Positions 16,142-26,087 of a stretch of 64,000 nucleotides of DNA are shown piece by piece. Location: assembly GCA_964501335.1 (NCBI GenBank), contig CAZCTC010000041.1, forward strand, positions 1 to 64,000. Direction: 5' to 3'. Each line of letters opens with the position of its first letter. Within the stretch, counting starts at the first letter, position 1. This stretch comes from CAZCTC01 sp964501335 (GTDB lineage: Bacteria; Chloroflexota; Anaerolineae; B4-G1; SLSP01). The notes below the pieces were generated by a model. It saw nothing but the letters and a program-made list of their open reading frames with translations, was not told where the DNA came from and did not search any database. The translations under genes were made by a program, and so were the position numbers.

Positions 16142-19100
16142 TTATTTGCTGTCGCCTTGGGGGAGCCAGATTTGAAAGGTGCTGCCGCTGCCGGGGGAGC
16201 TTTCGACCAGGACCCGGCCGCCGTGAAGTTCGACCAGATCTTTGACAATGGAAAGTCCGAGGCCGGTGCCGGGGATCTGTTTTTCGCGGGCGTCTTCGCC
16301 CCGGTAGAAGCGTTCAAAGATATGGTTGAGTTCTTCGGCCGGAATGCCGATGCCGGTGTCGGAGACTGCAAAGCAGGCCCAGATACGGTCTTCGCTTTGT
16401 TGTAGATAGGTCGTAATCTGGATTTTTCCGCCGATCATCGTATAGCGCAGGGCATTTTCAACCAGGTTGTTGAGGATTTGAACTGCGCGATCCGGATCGA
16501 CCCAGGCGATGGGATCGGGCTCCTCCAGGTTGAGATCTAAAAAGAGGCTTTGGGTTTGCGCCAGCGGCTGATGGCTGTTGTAGACCAGCCGGGCGAGGTG
16601 ATTGAGGGAGGTGGGGGCCGGGGTGATTTCCAGCCGTCCGGCTTCGATGCGGGAAATTTGCAGGATATCTTCGACCAGGCGAGCCTGACGTTTGGTCTCC
16701 TGTTCGAGGATGTCGAGATAGAGGGCCCAGCGGTCGGGCGGGGCCTGGCGTAAGAGCGCCGTGTAGAGTTGGATGACGGTGATGGGGGTGCGCAGTTCGT
16801 GGGAGATGTTGGAGATGAACTGGGATTTGATGCGGTCCAGGGCCTTGAGGAAGCTGACATCGTGGACGGCCACCACGGCAACCGCGCCGTCGGCCCCGGG
16901 CTCGGAAATGGGGGCGGCATTGAGTTGCAGGTCCAGGCCTTTCAATTCCAGGACTTTGTCCGGCCGTTGGGCGGCGCGGGGGGCCATTTCTGCGACGGCA
17001 CGGCTTAATTGCCCGGCATCTTCGGGGGAGAGCTGGCGGGTGAGCCAGGCCTGAGCTACCGGATTGGCCAGCAGAATTTTGCCTTCCCGGTCAGCCACGA
17101 TGATTCCGTCGGTGGTACTGCTGAGGACGGCTTCCTGGCGGGCATATTGAACCTGGATTTGGGCGGTGCGTTCCTGAACCCGTTGCTCAAGCAGTTCGGT
17201 GTAATCCCGCAACTCTTTAAAGAGGGCGGCGTTTTGGATGGCGGTGGCGGCCTGATTGGCAAAGGCTTCCAGATGCGGCAAATCTCCCGGGTCCAGATCG
17301 GACAATCCGTCGATGTTTAAAAAGCCCACGGTGATGCGGGAGGCCTGGATGGGCACGCCGAGATAGCTTCCCGTTTCCGGAATTCCCGGGAAAGGTTTCC
17401 AATCGGGACTGGTGGCTGTGATTTTCAGCAGGATGGGTTGTCCGGTCCCATAGATTTTTTGCAGCAGGGGATAATCATTTAAATAGAAGGGTTGAAGCGC
17501 GGGAGGGTTTTCGGCATAACCATACCAGCGGGTCAGATGGATCTTGTTTTGCTCGTCGATCTGCATGATGTTGAAGCCGACCGCCGGGACCACACGGGCG
17601 ACCTGTTCCAGGATATGACCGAGGGCGACTTCTTTATCCAGTGTGCTGCTGACGGCGGCGGCGGCTTCCGAGAGCGCCTGGGCAATTTCCCGTTGTTTGC
17701 GTTCGGCCTGGAAGAGCCGGGCATGTTCCAGGGCCACGGCGGCATCGGCGGCCATGGTCTGGGCCAGCTGGATTTCGGCGGCGGTGAAACAGCGGGGGGC
17801 CCGGCTTTCCCACAGTTCAATATAGCCGATGATGCTGTCGCGGACGACCAGCGGCACCGTCATACGGGTCTGCCAACCGAACTGTTGGGCTTCGATCCAT
17901 TCCGTGCTTTCGGATTGCAGGCCGGCACTTTGCAGGACTTGAGGTTGTCGGGTAGTTAGTCCCTGAAGGAGCATGGGGTAGTCTTTGAGCTTATAGATCA
18001 GGCCGGGATGGGAGAGCCTTTCTGTGGTGGGCGCCTGGGCGTTTTTCCAATGGGTCAACATGCGGGCGTAGTCCTGTTCGCCGTCCCAATCGTTGATATA
18101 GACGCTGGTTGTATCCAGCAAAGTCCCAATCCGTTCCGCCAGAGTATGGAGTACCATGTCGACGCTTAAGATGGAGGCCATGGCGACGGCCGATTCGTGG
18201 AGAGCGGCCAACGCTTCGGCGCGTTGGCGGGTTTCCTGGAAGAGGCGGCTGTTTTCCAGCGCGACGGCGGCCTGGGCGGCGAAGGCCTGGGCCAGTCGGG
18301 CATGTTCGGGGGTATAGAAACCGATTTCGTGTTTGTCCAGGGCGATCATCCCGATGAGCCGTTCCCCGATCAATATGGGAACGCCCATCCAGGAGTAAAT
18401 TCGGCCCTGGATGTGGGGTTCTTTTTGAAATTCGGTGTAGTTGTTGGAGGCCTGGGCGACAATGAAGGGGGTGCGGAGGCGATGGATTTCGGCGTTGGGA
18501 TTATCGCCGGTCAACGAGAAGCGGACGCCGAGAAGTTCGGGGAGGTTGGGAAAGCCCCGGCCGCCGACAATTTCAAAGTAGCCTTCGCGGAGCAATTGCA
18601 CTGAGGCGCTGTCGTAAGGGATGACGGTTTGTAACTGCGCCAGGATGCGCTCGATGACTTCCTTGCGGTCGACGGCGGCGGCGGCGAGCGCCAGGGCGGT
18701 TTCGCGGAGGGTTTCTGCTTCCTGCCGGCGACGTTGTTCAGCCTGAAAGAAACGGCTTTTTTCCAGAGCCCCCGCCAGGACATCGGCGATCTGGTGAAGG
18801 GAGGGCAATTGTTCTTTTCGAAAGAGGTCGGCCGGTCGTCCGGCGATATGGAGCTGTCCCAATATCTCATCGCCGGCCAGCAAGGGTAAGATGATCAGGG
18901 AATGGAAGCCGGCGGTAATGAGGATTTGCTCCTGGAAGGTGGCGGCATTTTTATCAAGGTTGCTAATGATGCGCGGCTGCATATTGGGGCGGTCCAGTGG
19001 ATTGTTCAAGGCATTGAGAGCGAAGGTGATGCCATGGCTGAGAAGGGAATCCGGAATTCCAGGAATGGGAATAAACCGGCAATGCATGCGGGTTTCATCG

Positions 19101-21838
19101 AGCAGCGAGAAGATTACCTGTTCGCAGCCGGTTAAAGATCGAAGGCCTTCCACCAGGATGGGAATGGCGGCCTGGACTTCCAGTGCATTGCAGGCGCGGG
19201 CGATGCGACTGACCGTTTCCTGCTCGAAGGCCCGGCGGCGGGTTTCTTCAAAGAGCCGGGCATTGGCCAGGGCTATGGCCGTGGTCATGGCGGCGGATTC
19301 TACCAGTCGTCGGTGTTGTTCGTGGAAGAAATTGGGTTCGCGGCTGCCCAGGAGTAAAACTCCCAGGTTTTGATTGTTGCTGATCAAGGGGACGGCAAGA
19401 CTGGAACGAGTGTCATCATCCAGCGTGTAAGAGATTCCCCACCGTGGATCTCGCAGGAGATCGAGGGGGGGCGATGTTTCCGTCTGATCGGATTGTGAAG
19501 CGGCGGGCGCGCGGGTGGGCAGCGGGCAGATCATATCAATTTGGGGGTAACCGGTATATCCGAAGGCGGCCATGAGTTGGAGATCTCCGTCATCACAATC
19601 GTAGCCTAAAATATATCCCTGGGTTCCGGGCAGTCCGTTGCAAAGTTCGGAGAGGGCGCGTCGGGCGACTTCCTGCAAGGCCAATCTTTCGGGAATGCGG
19701 CGGGAAAGGCGGTAGAGCAATTCCAGGCGCCCTTTTTCCTGCATGAGCGAAGTGAAAAGGCGGGCATTTTCCAGGGCGACGGCGGCCTGATCGGCAAAGG
19801 CCATCAACATTTGGACTTCTTCCTCTTCGATGGCGGTGCGGCGAGCTTTTTCATAACCGGCTTCGATCACGCCGATGATTTTTTGGCGCATTTTGATCGG
19901 TGTGAAGATCCGGAGCAGCTTTTCGTGGTTGAATTTGTCCCAGATTTCCCGATTGAACCGGGGATCCCAGGCATCGATGATCTCTGTCTTGCCGCTGCGG
20001 TAGATATCGGCCATGATATCGGAATGATCCAGCGGGTAATGGGCCAGTTCTACCCATTCGGGGAAACGGTCGAATTCGCCGTACCAGATGCCATGGCGTA
20101 CCATGATGGTGTTGTTTTCTTCATCGACGGTGGAGAGCGTGATGTAGTCGTAACTGAGGGTTTGGGAGATGGATTCCAGGATGGCGTGGATGAGCGGCTC
20201 TTCTTCGACGGAGGAAGAGATGTCCCGGCTGACTTTATAGAGAGCTTCGGTACGGCGACGGGTCTGACGCTCTGCGGTGAAGAGCTGGGCATTTTGGACT
20301 GCATTGACGCATTGTTGCGCCAGCGCCTGGATGAAATCGACTTCCTGGTCGGTGAAGTGGCGCGATTGACGGTGCCAGAGGATGATGCCGCCGGGGATCT
20401 CTTCTCCCTGACCCATGGGCACAGCCAGCAGGGCATGAATCCATTCAATGGCGGCATAGGAAGCGGGATAGATGGCCATGGGCGGGATTTGAATGTCGGT
20501 AATTTGAATGGGGGCGCGCCGGGCGAGGGCGCGTTCCATGACACCCTGGCCGATATGGATATCTTCGGTGTGTAACAGGTCGAGGAAGGCGGGATGGATG
20601 CCGTAGCCGGCGACGAATTTTAATTTGCCGTCGGGTTGCATCAGAAAGACGCCGCTGGCATCGGAGTGGGAGAGCAGCGCGGCATTGAGGGCAATGGAAT
20701 CCAGCACGGATTGCAGATCGGGGTTGGAGGTGATCTCCCGGTTGACCCGGGTGATGGCGGCCAGTTCATCGGCCCGGCGGCGCAAATCTGCATTTAGATA
20801 GGCCTGTGCGATCAGATCGGCCAGTTGACTGCCGAACATGCGCTCATCCGGAGTCCAGGTCCGGGGGGTATCCAGGTTTTCATAGCTGATAAAGCCGATC
20901 ACTTTGCTGGGTTGGCGAATCGGCGCGATCAAGGCGGCCTGGATTCCCAGACGCTGCCAGTAAGATTCGTTCAATTCATTGGTGCGGGGATCCTGTTCGA
21001 TATGGCTGATATCCAGGGTCTGTCCGCTGCGCAGGGCAGCAAAATAGCCGGGAGAATCTTCCATAGCTATTTCCATGCCGATCCAGGGATCGGCAAGCGT
21101 TCCCTGATAGAGATCCCGGCAATGGAGGATCAGGCCGTCGGTAGAAAATTGCCAGAGGCTGACGCGTCCCACTTCCAGCGTTTCCGCCGCTGTTTTGCAG
21201 ACAATGGTAAACCAGGCGGCCAGCCGGCCTTCCGTCAGAGCCGGGTGACTGCTCAATTGCATCAAAGCGGTGCGTTGTTTTTGAATCCGCTCCAGAAAGC
21301 TGTTTTTTTTCTCTTCAAGATCGGCAGTTTTCAGGCGTTGAATTTCTTCATCCATCCGCTTTTTTGTGGTGAGATCCTGGACGATGGTAAGGATTTGGGG
21401 TGGATGGAGTGCGCTGATGAGGGTGCGTTTGAATTGGACGGGAAAGGTAGATCCGTCCTGGCGGTGGCCCAGGCCTTCGATCCAGAGTGATCCCTGTGAG
21501 GACCCAGGGGGTTGTGAGGGAGAGAGCAGGGCGGTGGTCGTCAGGGTTAATAGCTCGCTGGACGAATAGCCGTAGCGTTCACAGGCGACGGCATTGCAAT
21601 CCAGAATTTTTCCTTCGGTGGTTTCCAGGAAGACGGCATCCGGGATGGCGGCTAACAGTTGCCGGTAGGGGGAGTCGAGGACTCCTGCGGGCCGTTCTTG
21701 AGGATGCCAGATGAGAGCCGGATCGGTTTTAAAAACAGGTATAAACGGAGAAGGCGGAGCGCTTCTCTGTTGGGGGCCAGAATTTTTTCGCATTCTGGAC
21801 AATGCAGCTCGCCGATAGAGAGATGGGGAAGTTTTCAC
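16142..21838 (-). CDS. Giant sensor histidine kinase with eight GAF domains
   Basis: The 1898-residue protein has no evident membrane segment. Order: PAS (about 55-180), a coiled coil, eight GAF domains in tandem (about 205-1570), a second PAS-like domain (about 1590-1680), HisKA with His1680 in ISHELRTPI, and an ATPase domain with LVENALRY, SDTGIGIP and GTGLGLS. The GAF count comes from eight similar closing helices, such as AAVALENARLF, TAIALANARLF and AAVALEHARLF. It probably integrates several small ligands or redox cues. GTG at 21838 lacks a strong ribosome site, and an internal ATG about 15 codons later is an alternative. Its partner may be the receiver-kinase at 14610-15728. Confidence 0.93.
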   Translation of the reverse strand: MKTSPSLYRRAALSRMRKNSGPQQRSAPPSPFIPVFKTDPALIWHPQERPAGVLDSPYRQLLAAIPDAVFLETTEGKILDCNAVACERYGYSSSELLTLTTTALLSPSQPPGSSQGSLWIEGLGHRQDGSTFPVQFKRTLISALHPPQILTIVQDLTTKKRMDEEIQRLKTADLEEKKNSFLERIQKQRTALMQLSSHPALTEGRLAAWFTIVCKTAAETLEVGRVSLWQFSTDGLILHCRDLYQGTLADPWIGMEIAMEDSPGYFAALRSGQTLDISHIEQDPRTNELNESYWQRLGIQAALIAPIRQPSKVIGFISYENLDTPRTWTPDERMFGSQLADLIAQAYLNADLRRRADELAAITRVNREITSNPDLQSVLDSIALNAALLSHSDASGVFLMQPDGKLKFVAGYGIHPAFLDLLHTEDIHIGQGVMERALARRAPIQITDIQIPPMAIYPASYAAIEWIHALLAVPMGQGEEIPGGIILWHRQSRHFTDQEVDFIQALAQQCVNAVQNAQLFTAERQTRRRTEALYKVSRDISSSVEEEPLIHAILESISQTLSYDYITLSTVDEENNTIMVRHGIWYGEFDRFPEWVELAHYPLDHSDIMADIYRSGKTEIIDAWDPRFNREIWDKFNHEKLLRIFTPIKMRQKIIGVIEAGYEKARRTAIEEEEVQMLMAFADQAAVALENARLFTSLMQEKGRLELLYRLSRRIPERLALQEVARRALSELCNGLPGTQGYILGYDCDDGDLQLMAAFGYTGYPQIDMICPLPTRAPAASQSDQTETSPPLDLLRDPRWGISYTLDDDTRSSLAVPLISNNQNLGVLLLGSREPNFFHEQHRRLVESAAMTTAIALANARLFEETRRRAFEQETVSRIARACNALEVQAAIPILVEGLRSLTGCEQVIFSLLDETRMHCRFIPIPGIPDSLLSHGITFALNALNNPLDRPNMQPRIISNLDKNAATFQEQILITAGFHSLIILPLLAGDEILGQLHIAGRPADLFRKEQLPSLHQIADVLAGALEKSRFFQAEQRRRQEAETLRETALALAAAAVDRKEVIERILAQLQTVIPYDSASVQLLREGYFEIVGGRGFPNLPELLGVRFSLTGDNPNAEIHRLRTPFIVAQASNNYTEFQKEPHIQGRIYSWMGVPILIGERLIGMIALDKHEIGFYTPEHARLAQAFAAQAAVALENSRLFQETRQRAEALAALHESAVAMASILSVDMVLHTLAERIGTLLDTTSVYINDWDGEQDYARMLTHWKNAQAPTTERLSHPGLIYKLKDYPMLLQGLTTRQPQVLQSAGLQSESTEWIEAQQFGWQTRMTVPLVVRDSIIGYIELWESRAPRCFTAAEIQLAQTMAADAAVALEHARLFQAERKQREIAQALSEAAAAVSSTLDKEVALGHILEQVARVVPAVGFNIMQIDEQNKIHLTRWYGYAENPPALQPFYLNDYPLLQKIYGTGQPILLKITATSPDWKPFPGIPETGSYLGVPIQASRITVGFLNIDGLSDLDPGDLPHLEAFANQAATAIQNAALFKELRDYTELLEQRVQERTAQIQVQYARQEAVLSSTTDGIIVADREGKILLANPVAQAWLTRQLSPEDAGQLSRAVAEMAPRAAQRPDKVLELKGLDLQLNAAPISEPGADGAVAVVAVHDVSFLKALDRIKSQFISNISHELRTPITVIQLYTALLRQAPPDRWALYLDILEQETKRQARLVEDILQISRIEAGRLEITPAPTSLNHLARLVYNSHQPLAQTQSLFLDLNLEEPDPIAWVDPDRAVQILNNLVENALRYTMIGGKIQITTYLQQSEDRIWACFAVSDTGIGIPAEELNHIFERFYRGEDAREKQIPGTGLGLSIVKDLVELHGGRVLVESSPGSGSTFQIWLPQGDSK

Positions 21839-21852
21839 AGGAATGATTATAC

Positions 21853-22245
21853 TCAGGGATGTTGTTTTTCAGTAACGCGGGCCATAAAGCGATCCATATT
21901 GATAATGAACCTTTCATGTTCCCCTTCGCCGATTTTTTCGCGTTCATCCCAGGCTTCGACGCGAAAACGCAGGCGGCGGCCATCGATTTGCAGCAATTCG
22001 GCGCGGGCGCGCACGGTCATGCCGATGGGGGTAGCGGCCAGATGTTTAATGTTGACCAGTGTACCGACGGTGCTTTGCCCTGGTTCCAGATAGGGCTCGA
22101 CGGCGGATTTGGCAGATCCTTCCAGTAAGGCCACCAGGTGGGGGGTGCTGAAGACAGGGGCCAGGCCGCTGCCGTAACGAGCCGCCGTGTGTTCTTCGCC
22201 GACTACCATATCCAGTTCGCCGATCAAGCCGGGTTCTAAAGGCAT
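21853..22245 (-). CDS. Hotdog thioesterase, fluoroacetyl-CoA thioesterase-like
   Basis: The 130-residue protein resembles the FlK branch of hotdog thioesterases. MVVGEEHTAARYGSG, STPHLVALLEGSA (with the conserved Thr, Glu and His around the active site) and VGTLVNIKHLAATPIG are characteristic. These proteins hydrolyse short acyl-CoAs. True fluoroacetyl-CoA activity is restricted to few organisms, so a housekeeping acyl-CoA role is more likely. I chose ATG 22245 with AAAAGGAG upstream; the frame extends to 22401 only through a repeat copy. It lies 14 bp upstream of the GAF kinase start. Confidence 0.88.
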   Translation of the reverse strand: MPLEPGLIGELDMVVGEEHTAARYGSGLAPVFSTPHLVALLEGSAKSAVEPYLEPGQSTVGTLVNIKHLAATPIGMTVRARAELLQIDGRRLRFRVEAWDEREKIGEGEHERFIINMDRFMARVTEKQHP

Positions 22246-22291
22246 ATCAGGACTCCTTTTATAGTAAATAATCGACCTGTGTGGGGCTATT

Positions 22292-22443
22292 TTTAGCGTC
22301 CCGCAAACGATCCTTTTCCAGCCAGAGGTGACGCGCTGGATGCTATGTGACAGAGAGAGTTTATTGGTTTGTATCTGGATGTGCGTTCTGAAGCGCACCA
22401 AGACACTGGCTTTTTTGCTTTTTCAGATTAACCGCATCGGTTG
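22292..22443 (+). repeat. Two-hairpin interspersed repeat, copy 6 (diverged)
   Basis: GCGTCCCGCAAACGATCC and GACGCGCTGGATGC are clear. The variable hairpin near 22375-22405 is imperfect, with core GTGCG/CGCAC and loop TTCTGAAG. Confidence 0.7.
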
Positions 22444-22449
22444 AAAATC

Positions 22450-23889
22450 TTATGAGAGCAGTGGGACGATAAAGCCAAAGAGGCAATACCAATCCAGGGC
22501 AAAGAGCGCTGCCAGGACCAGGGCTCCCATGACCGGACGCCAGCGTTCGGGAACCCAGGCGGCGATTGTGACGGAAATTGGGGCCATGACGATCAACATA
22601 AGGTTTTTAACCGGGATATCTCCCTGAACCAGGCCCATGATCAACGTGATAACGGCCAGGATAATAAAAGGAATCCAGGTGATGACGGCCAGTTTGCGTT
22701 CGGCAAGCCGGCTCAGGCCGACGGCCCCGGCCAGGGCCAACGCCGGGAGGGCTGGATAGAGGTAACGTCCCTGGTGTTGGACAAAGGTGAAGTTGTAGCC
22801 CAGGTAGATGACGGTGCAGGTAATGCCTCCCAATACTCCCAAGACGATCAGAGCGCTTTTTTGACGTGGTGGGAGGCCGTGTTGGAGGGCTTCAACGAAT
22901 TGCCAGACAGCGCCCCAAATCATCAGGCTGGTGAAAAGGGCCAGGCTCAGATAAACCTGTTCGTTGAGAATGACGCCCATCCAGCCGAACTGTCCCCAGA
23001 ATGATTGGAAGGTGGTCTGGAAGAAGTGTTGCAGATAAGCTCCCCAGCCGTATTGGGCAATCCAATCGGCGGTACGGGGTTGACCGACCACCACATCGTT
23101 ATGGCGTCCCAGGCCGAAGAGATCGGGCCAGCCGTAAACGGAAAGATCGCGTCCCCACCACAACATTCCCAGCAGAGTGGCCGGGGTATACATCTGCACC
23201 GCCTGCATCAAAGCCCAACGCCAGGAGCGGCCTTCCCGGTTCCAGCGGAGCGCGATGACCAGGATGCCGAGCAGCGCGACGCTATAAGCGGTGGTTTTGG
23301 TGAGCAGAATGGCTCCCAGCAAGGCTCCCAGGGCGGCGGGATGGACCAGTCCACGCAGATAACGCAGGGCCAGATAGATCCAGAAGAAGGTAAGGGCTTC
23401 GGTGAGTGCGTCATTGTTGATGCCGGCCATCATGGCGATATGTTGGGGGATGAAGGCAACGATGCCGGCAGCCAGCCAGGCCAGTTCCGTCCGGCGGGGG
23501 AAGACTTCGTGACCGATGGCCATCAAGGCGATCAGGGCACCGGCTCCTAACAACAATGAGAAAAGTCGTAAGGGGAGCGTTGCCCCGTTGCTCAATAGAT
23601 AGATCGGAGTAGCCAGAAGATAGTAAAGCGGAGGTTGATGGTCTTCGTATTCTACTTCTGTGATGGGCAATTGTGGAGGGAAATGTTCCGATTTCAGTTG
23701 TTCCAGATATTGTTGATCGTAATCGCCCGGTTCGAGGACGGGAAACCCTTCTCCGGCAGCCAACGCTCGAATGTAATTGTAATGGGCCGGTTCATCAGGG
23801 ACCTGCCAGCGCGGAGTATAAACAGCATAAAAAGTTCCCACCAGCAAATATGCTGCCAGAATGAGAATGGCAGGCCATCGGTTTTTCAC
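22450..23889 (-). CDS. GT-C type membrane glycosyltransferase
   Basis: The 479-residue polytopic protein has about ten or more membrane segments. The first extracytoplasmic loop contains VPDEPAHYNYI, an acidic DE motif typical of GT-C glycosyltransferases (GT39/ArnT or DUF2142 type), which use polyprenyl-phosphate sugars. EYEDHQPPLYYLLATP is also typical of this group. It probably adds a sugar to a protein, lipid or polymer on the outside of the membrane. It begins at ATG 23889, 32 bp downstream of the M50-like gene on the same strand. No sugar-nucleotide genes are close, so substrate is unknown. Confidence 0.83.
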   Translation of the reverse strand: MKNRWPAILILAAYLLVGTFYAVYTPRWQVPDEPAHYNYIRALAAGEGFPVLEPGDYDQQYLEQLKSEHFPPQLPITEVEYEDHQPPLYYLLATPIYLLSNGATLPLRLFSLLLGAGALIALMAIGHEVFPRRTELAWLAAGIVAFIPQHIAMMAGINNDALTEALTFFWIYLALRYLRGLVHPAALGALLGAILLTKTTAYSVALLGILVIALRWNREGRSWRWALMQAVQMYTPATLLGMLWWGRDLSVYGWPDLFGLGRHNDVVVGQPRTADWIAQYGWGAYLQHFFQTTFQSFWGQFGWMGVILNEQVYLSLALFTSLMIWGAVWQFVEALQHGLPPRQKSALIVLGVLGGITCTVIYLGYNFTFVQHQGRYLYPALPALALAGAVGLSRLAERKLAVITWIPFIILAVITLIMGLVQGDIPVKNLMLIVMAPISVTIAAWVPERWRPVMGALVLAALFALDWYCLFGFIVPLLS

Positions 23890-23921
23890 GTTTCCTCCGC
23901 AAAGTTGGCTGCTATGAATGA

Positions 23922-24695
23922 TCAGGATTTATAGACAATTTTTTCGCCGCGCAATCGTTCTAACGCCTTTTCGGTCAGGAAAATGACGCTGAAAAAGGGC
24001 AAATCGACCAGGATTGTGCTGATCCCCAGCAGGATAATCCATCGGGCGGCTGCTGTCAATGGGGGAATCGACCAGCTTAAGATCCATGCCCCTCCCCCCA
24101 GTGCCAGAATCAAGAGCAAAATTGCGGCCAGAATACATCCCAACAGCGGCCAGGCGTGGATATCCGCTCTACTGGGAATCATGGTATTGCTGATTGCAAA
24201 AACCAGATAAGCCCAGATCCAGAGATCGGGAAGTTGTAAGGTTGTAAACAGGCCCTGTAAGGCATTGCCCCACTGTCCGGCCGAGAGTGCGGCCAGAACT
24301 TCGGGTGTTCCGAAAAGCGTTGTTCCAATTAGAGCGACAATGGTGCCCCCGATCAACAGCGGGGCGGCTCCAATCAGACTGGCGCGCAAGAAATCGGTAT
24401 CTTGAACGAGGACAAATCCTAACTGGATCTGTTTTCCCACCCGGCGAGGGAAAATAGAAATTTTTCCACTACGGACCCCCAGAAGGGCAGCGGTCAATGC
24501 ATGGCTACATTCATGGAGCGCAACTCCTGGGAACAGGATAATGGCGTAAATCCAGAGCGCAATTTCTGTATCGCCCGTAAGCAGGAAAATCACACCCTGT
24601 AAATGGCGATGCAACCAGCGATCGGCCAGGAGCAAGATGCCCAGAACGGCCAATAATTCTCCCAGGATGGAAAGTGCAGGCCATGGGAATTCCAT
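23922..24695 (-). CDS. M50-like membrane metalloprotease homologue
   Basis: The 257-residue membrane protein has five or six hydrophobic segments and the zinc motif HECSH (His61, Glu62, His65) inside a helix, as in site-2 proteases. The second family motif (NxxPxxxxDG) is not obvious, and there is no PDZ domain. It may be a reduced or specialised intramembrane protease, or a homologue with a structural role. The gene is divergent from scpA with 175 bp between them. It seems to form a unit with the downstream glycosyltransferase gene. Confidence 0.75.
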   Translation of the reverse strand: MEFPWPALSILGELLAVLGILLLADRWLHRHLQGVIFLLTGDTEIALWIYAIILFPGVALHECSHALTAALLGVRSGKISIFPRRVGKQIQLGFVLVQDTDFLRASLIGAAPLLIGGTIVALIGTTLFGTPEVLAALSAGQWGNALQGLFTTLQLPDLWIWAYLVFAISNTMIPSRADIHAWPLLGCILAAILLLILALGGGAWILSWSIPPLTAAARWIILLGISTILVDLPFFSVIFLTEKALERLRGEKIVYKS

Positions 24696-24870
24696 GCTAT
24701 TGCTTTCGCCGGATGTTTTTCCCGTTCATTTTACCGTCTCGCCATTGTTTTTTATTGAGGTTTTAGTTTATATTCCCTGTACTCTACCACAAAGGGCCAA
24801 AAGTACCAACCGGGTTGCCAAATTTCACTTTCCGGTTATCCTTGCGCGGAAATCAGCAGCAGGAAAGACT

Positions 24871-25677
24871 ATGGGTTACGAAGTACATACCTCACAATTT
24901 GAAGGTCCTTTGGATCTGCTTTTGCATTTGATCGAAAAGGACGAATTGGATATCACCCAGGTCGCCCTGGCTCAGGTTACCGACGAGTTTTTAGGCTATG
25001 TCGAGGCGATGCGGGGGCATTTAGAGCTCGATATCGTGGCTGATTTTTTGGTCGTTGCGGCCCGTTTGTTGTGGATCAAATCCAAGATTTTGTTGCCTAA
25101 ACCAGCTCAGCCCAGTTTTATCACCGCGACGGTGGAAGAAGAAGATGCCGGCGAGCAATTGGTTCGGCAATTGCGGGAATATCGTCGTTATAAGGAAGCG
25201 GCCGAGCTTTTACGACAACAGGATGAAGCCGGGCAGCGATGTTATGTGCAGGTCGGTCCGCCGCCTCGTCCTCAGAAAATTACGCTGGATCTCAGTAGCT
25301 TGAAGCTGGAGACTTTGCGGGTTGTGGCGCAGGCGTTGCTTTACCCGACCGAATTGCCCCGACCTCAAGAAGCTATTCAGCGTTTGCGGTATTCCATTGT
25401 GACGCAAATCCAATTAGTGCGGGAACGGCTGATGCGTTGGCCGACCGTTATTTTTCAGACGTTGATCAGCAACAGTCCTTCGCGAGTTGAAATGGTGGTG
25501 ACCTTGCAGGCCGTGCTGGAATTGATCAAACAGCGGTCCTTGCAGGTGCGCCAGGAAAAACTCTTTGGTGAAATCGAACTGATTCCGCTCAAGCCGCCGG
25601 AGGAGATCGGCGTCTCCACCAATTCAATATCAGAAGTCCTATTGCTGCCCCCAGAGCATCAATCCCCCAATCCATAA
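24871..25677 (+). CDS. scpA: Segregation and condensation protein A
   Basis: The 268-residue kleisin binds SMC and ScpB in chromosome condensation. FEGPLDLLLHLIEKDELDI near the start, LVVAARLLWIKSKILLP, and the C-terminal winged helix with VRQEKLFGEIEL are textbook ScpA. ATG 24871 has AGGAAAG upstream and matches the family start; the open frame to 24637 is not needed. After the canonical end (about residue 240) there is an extra 25-residue tail that overlaps the 3' end of the opposing VanZ gene by 89 bp. No scpB lies next to it, which is unusual. Confidence 0.95.
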   Translation: MGYEVHTSQFEGPLDLLLHLIEKDELDITQVALAQVTDEFLGYVEAMRGHLELDIVADFLVVAARLLWIKSKILLPKPAQPSFITATVEEEDAGEQLVRQLREYRRYKEAAELLRQQDEAGQRCYVQVGPPPRPQKITLDLSSLKLETLRVVAQALLYPTELPRPQEAIQRLRYSIVTQIQLVRERLMRWPTVIFQTLISNSPSRVEMVVTLQAVLELIKQRSLQVRQEKLFGEIELIPLKPPEEIGVSTNSISEVLLLPPEHQSPNP

Positions 25678-26020
25678 GTCGCCCGTGGCGTCCGGGAACC
25701 AGAAGCTGGTGTAATTCATCCGTGGCGGCATAGAGCAGAGCCATTCCCCATGCCTGTAAGAGAAGTCCGGGCCTAATGCCAAACCGTTTTGGGGGTTCCG
25801 AAAAAGGTTGCGGCGATTTAAGATTTTCTAAGGCCCAGAGATAAGTCAATGCCAGGATAGCGTATTCGGTCGCATGGCAGGCTTTTTTCACCAGAAAATC
25901 CTGCCAGGAAGAGCCTATTTCCGGCAGGGTTGGTTGGGCGGAAAAGGCAAAAATCAGGATCATCATGGTCAGGGCCGGTCCCCAGATCCATAAGCCTCGT
26001 TTTCCTCTATGAGTCAACAT
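25589..26020 (-). CDS. VanZ-like membrane protein
   Basis: The 143-residue protein has four hydrophobic segments and the VanZ signature: KKACHATEYAILALTYLW followed by AATDELHQLLVPGRHGRLMDWGIDALGA, with conserved Glu, Asp and His. VanZ proteins give low-level teicoplanin resistance in some hosts, but most homologues have no known role. The ATG at 26020 is preceded by TATTTTCAAAACAGGAGAA at 26025-26043, the tail motif of the repeat family, which supplies the ribosome site. Its last 29 codons overlap the 3' end of scpA on the other strand. Confidence 0.85.
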   Translation of the reverse strand: MLTHRGKRGLWIWGPALTMMILIFAFSAQPTLPEIGSSWQDFLVKKACHATEYAILALTYLWALENLKSPQPFSEPPKRFGIRPGLLLQAWGMALLYAATDELHQLLVPGRHGRLMDWGIDALGAAIGLLILNWWRRRSPPAA

Positions 26021-26051
26021 AAATTCTCCTGTTTTGAAAATAGCCTCTCCA

Positions 26052-26087
26052 GAAGATTCACCGCGGAGACACAGAAAACACGGAGAA
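26052..26087. repeat. ACAGAG-type short repeat, copy 1
   Basis: TTCACCGCGGAGACACAGAA then AACACGGAGAAG. Related copies lie at 40788-40857 and 42414-42455. This kind of sequence is a widespread intergenic repeat in several bacterial phyla. Confidence 0.6.
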
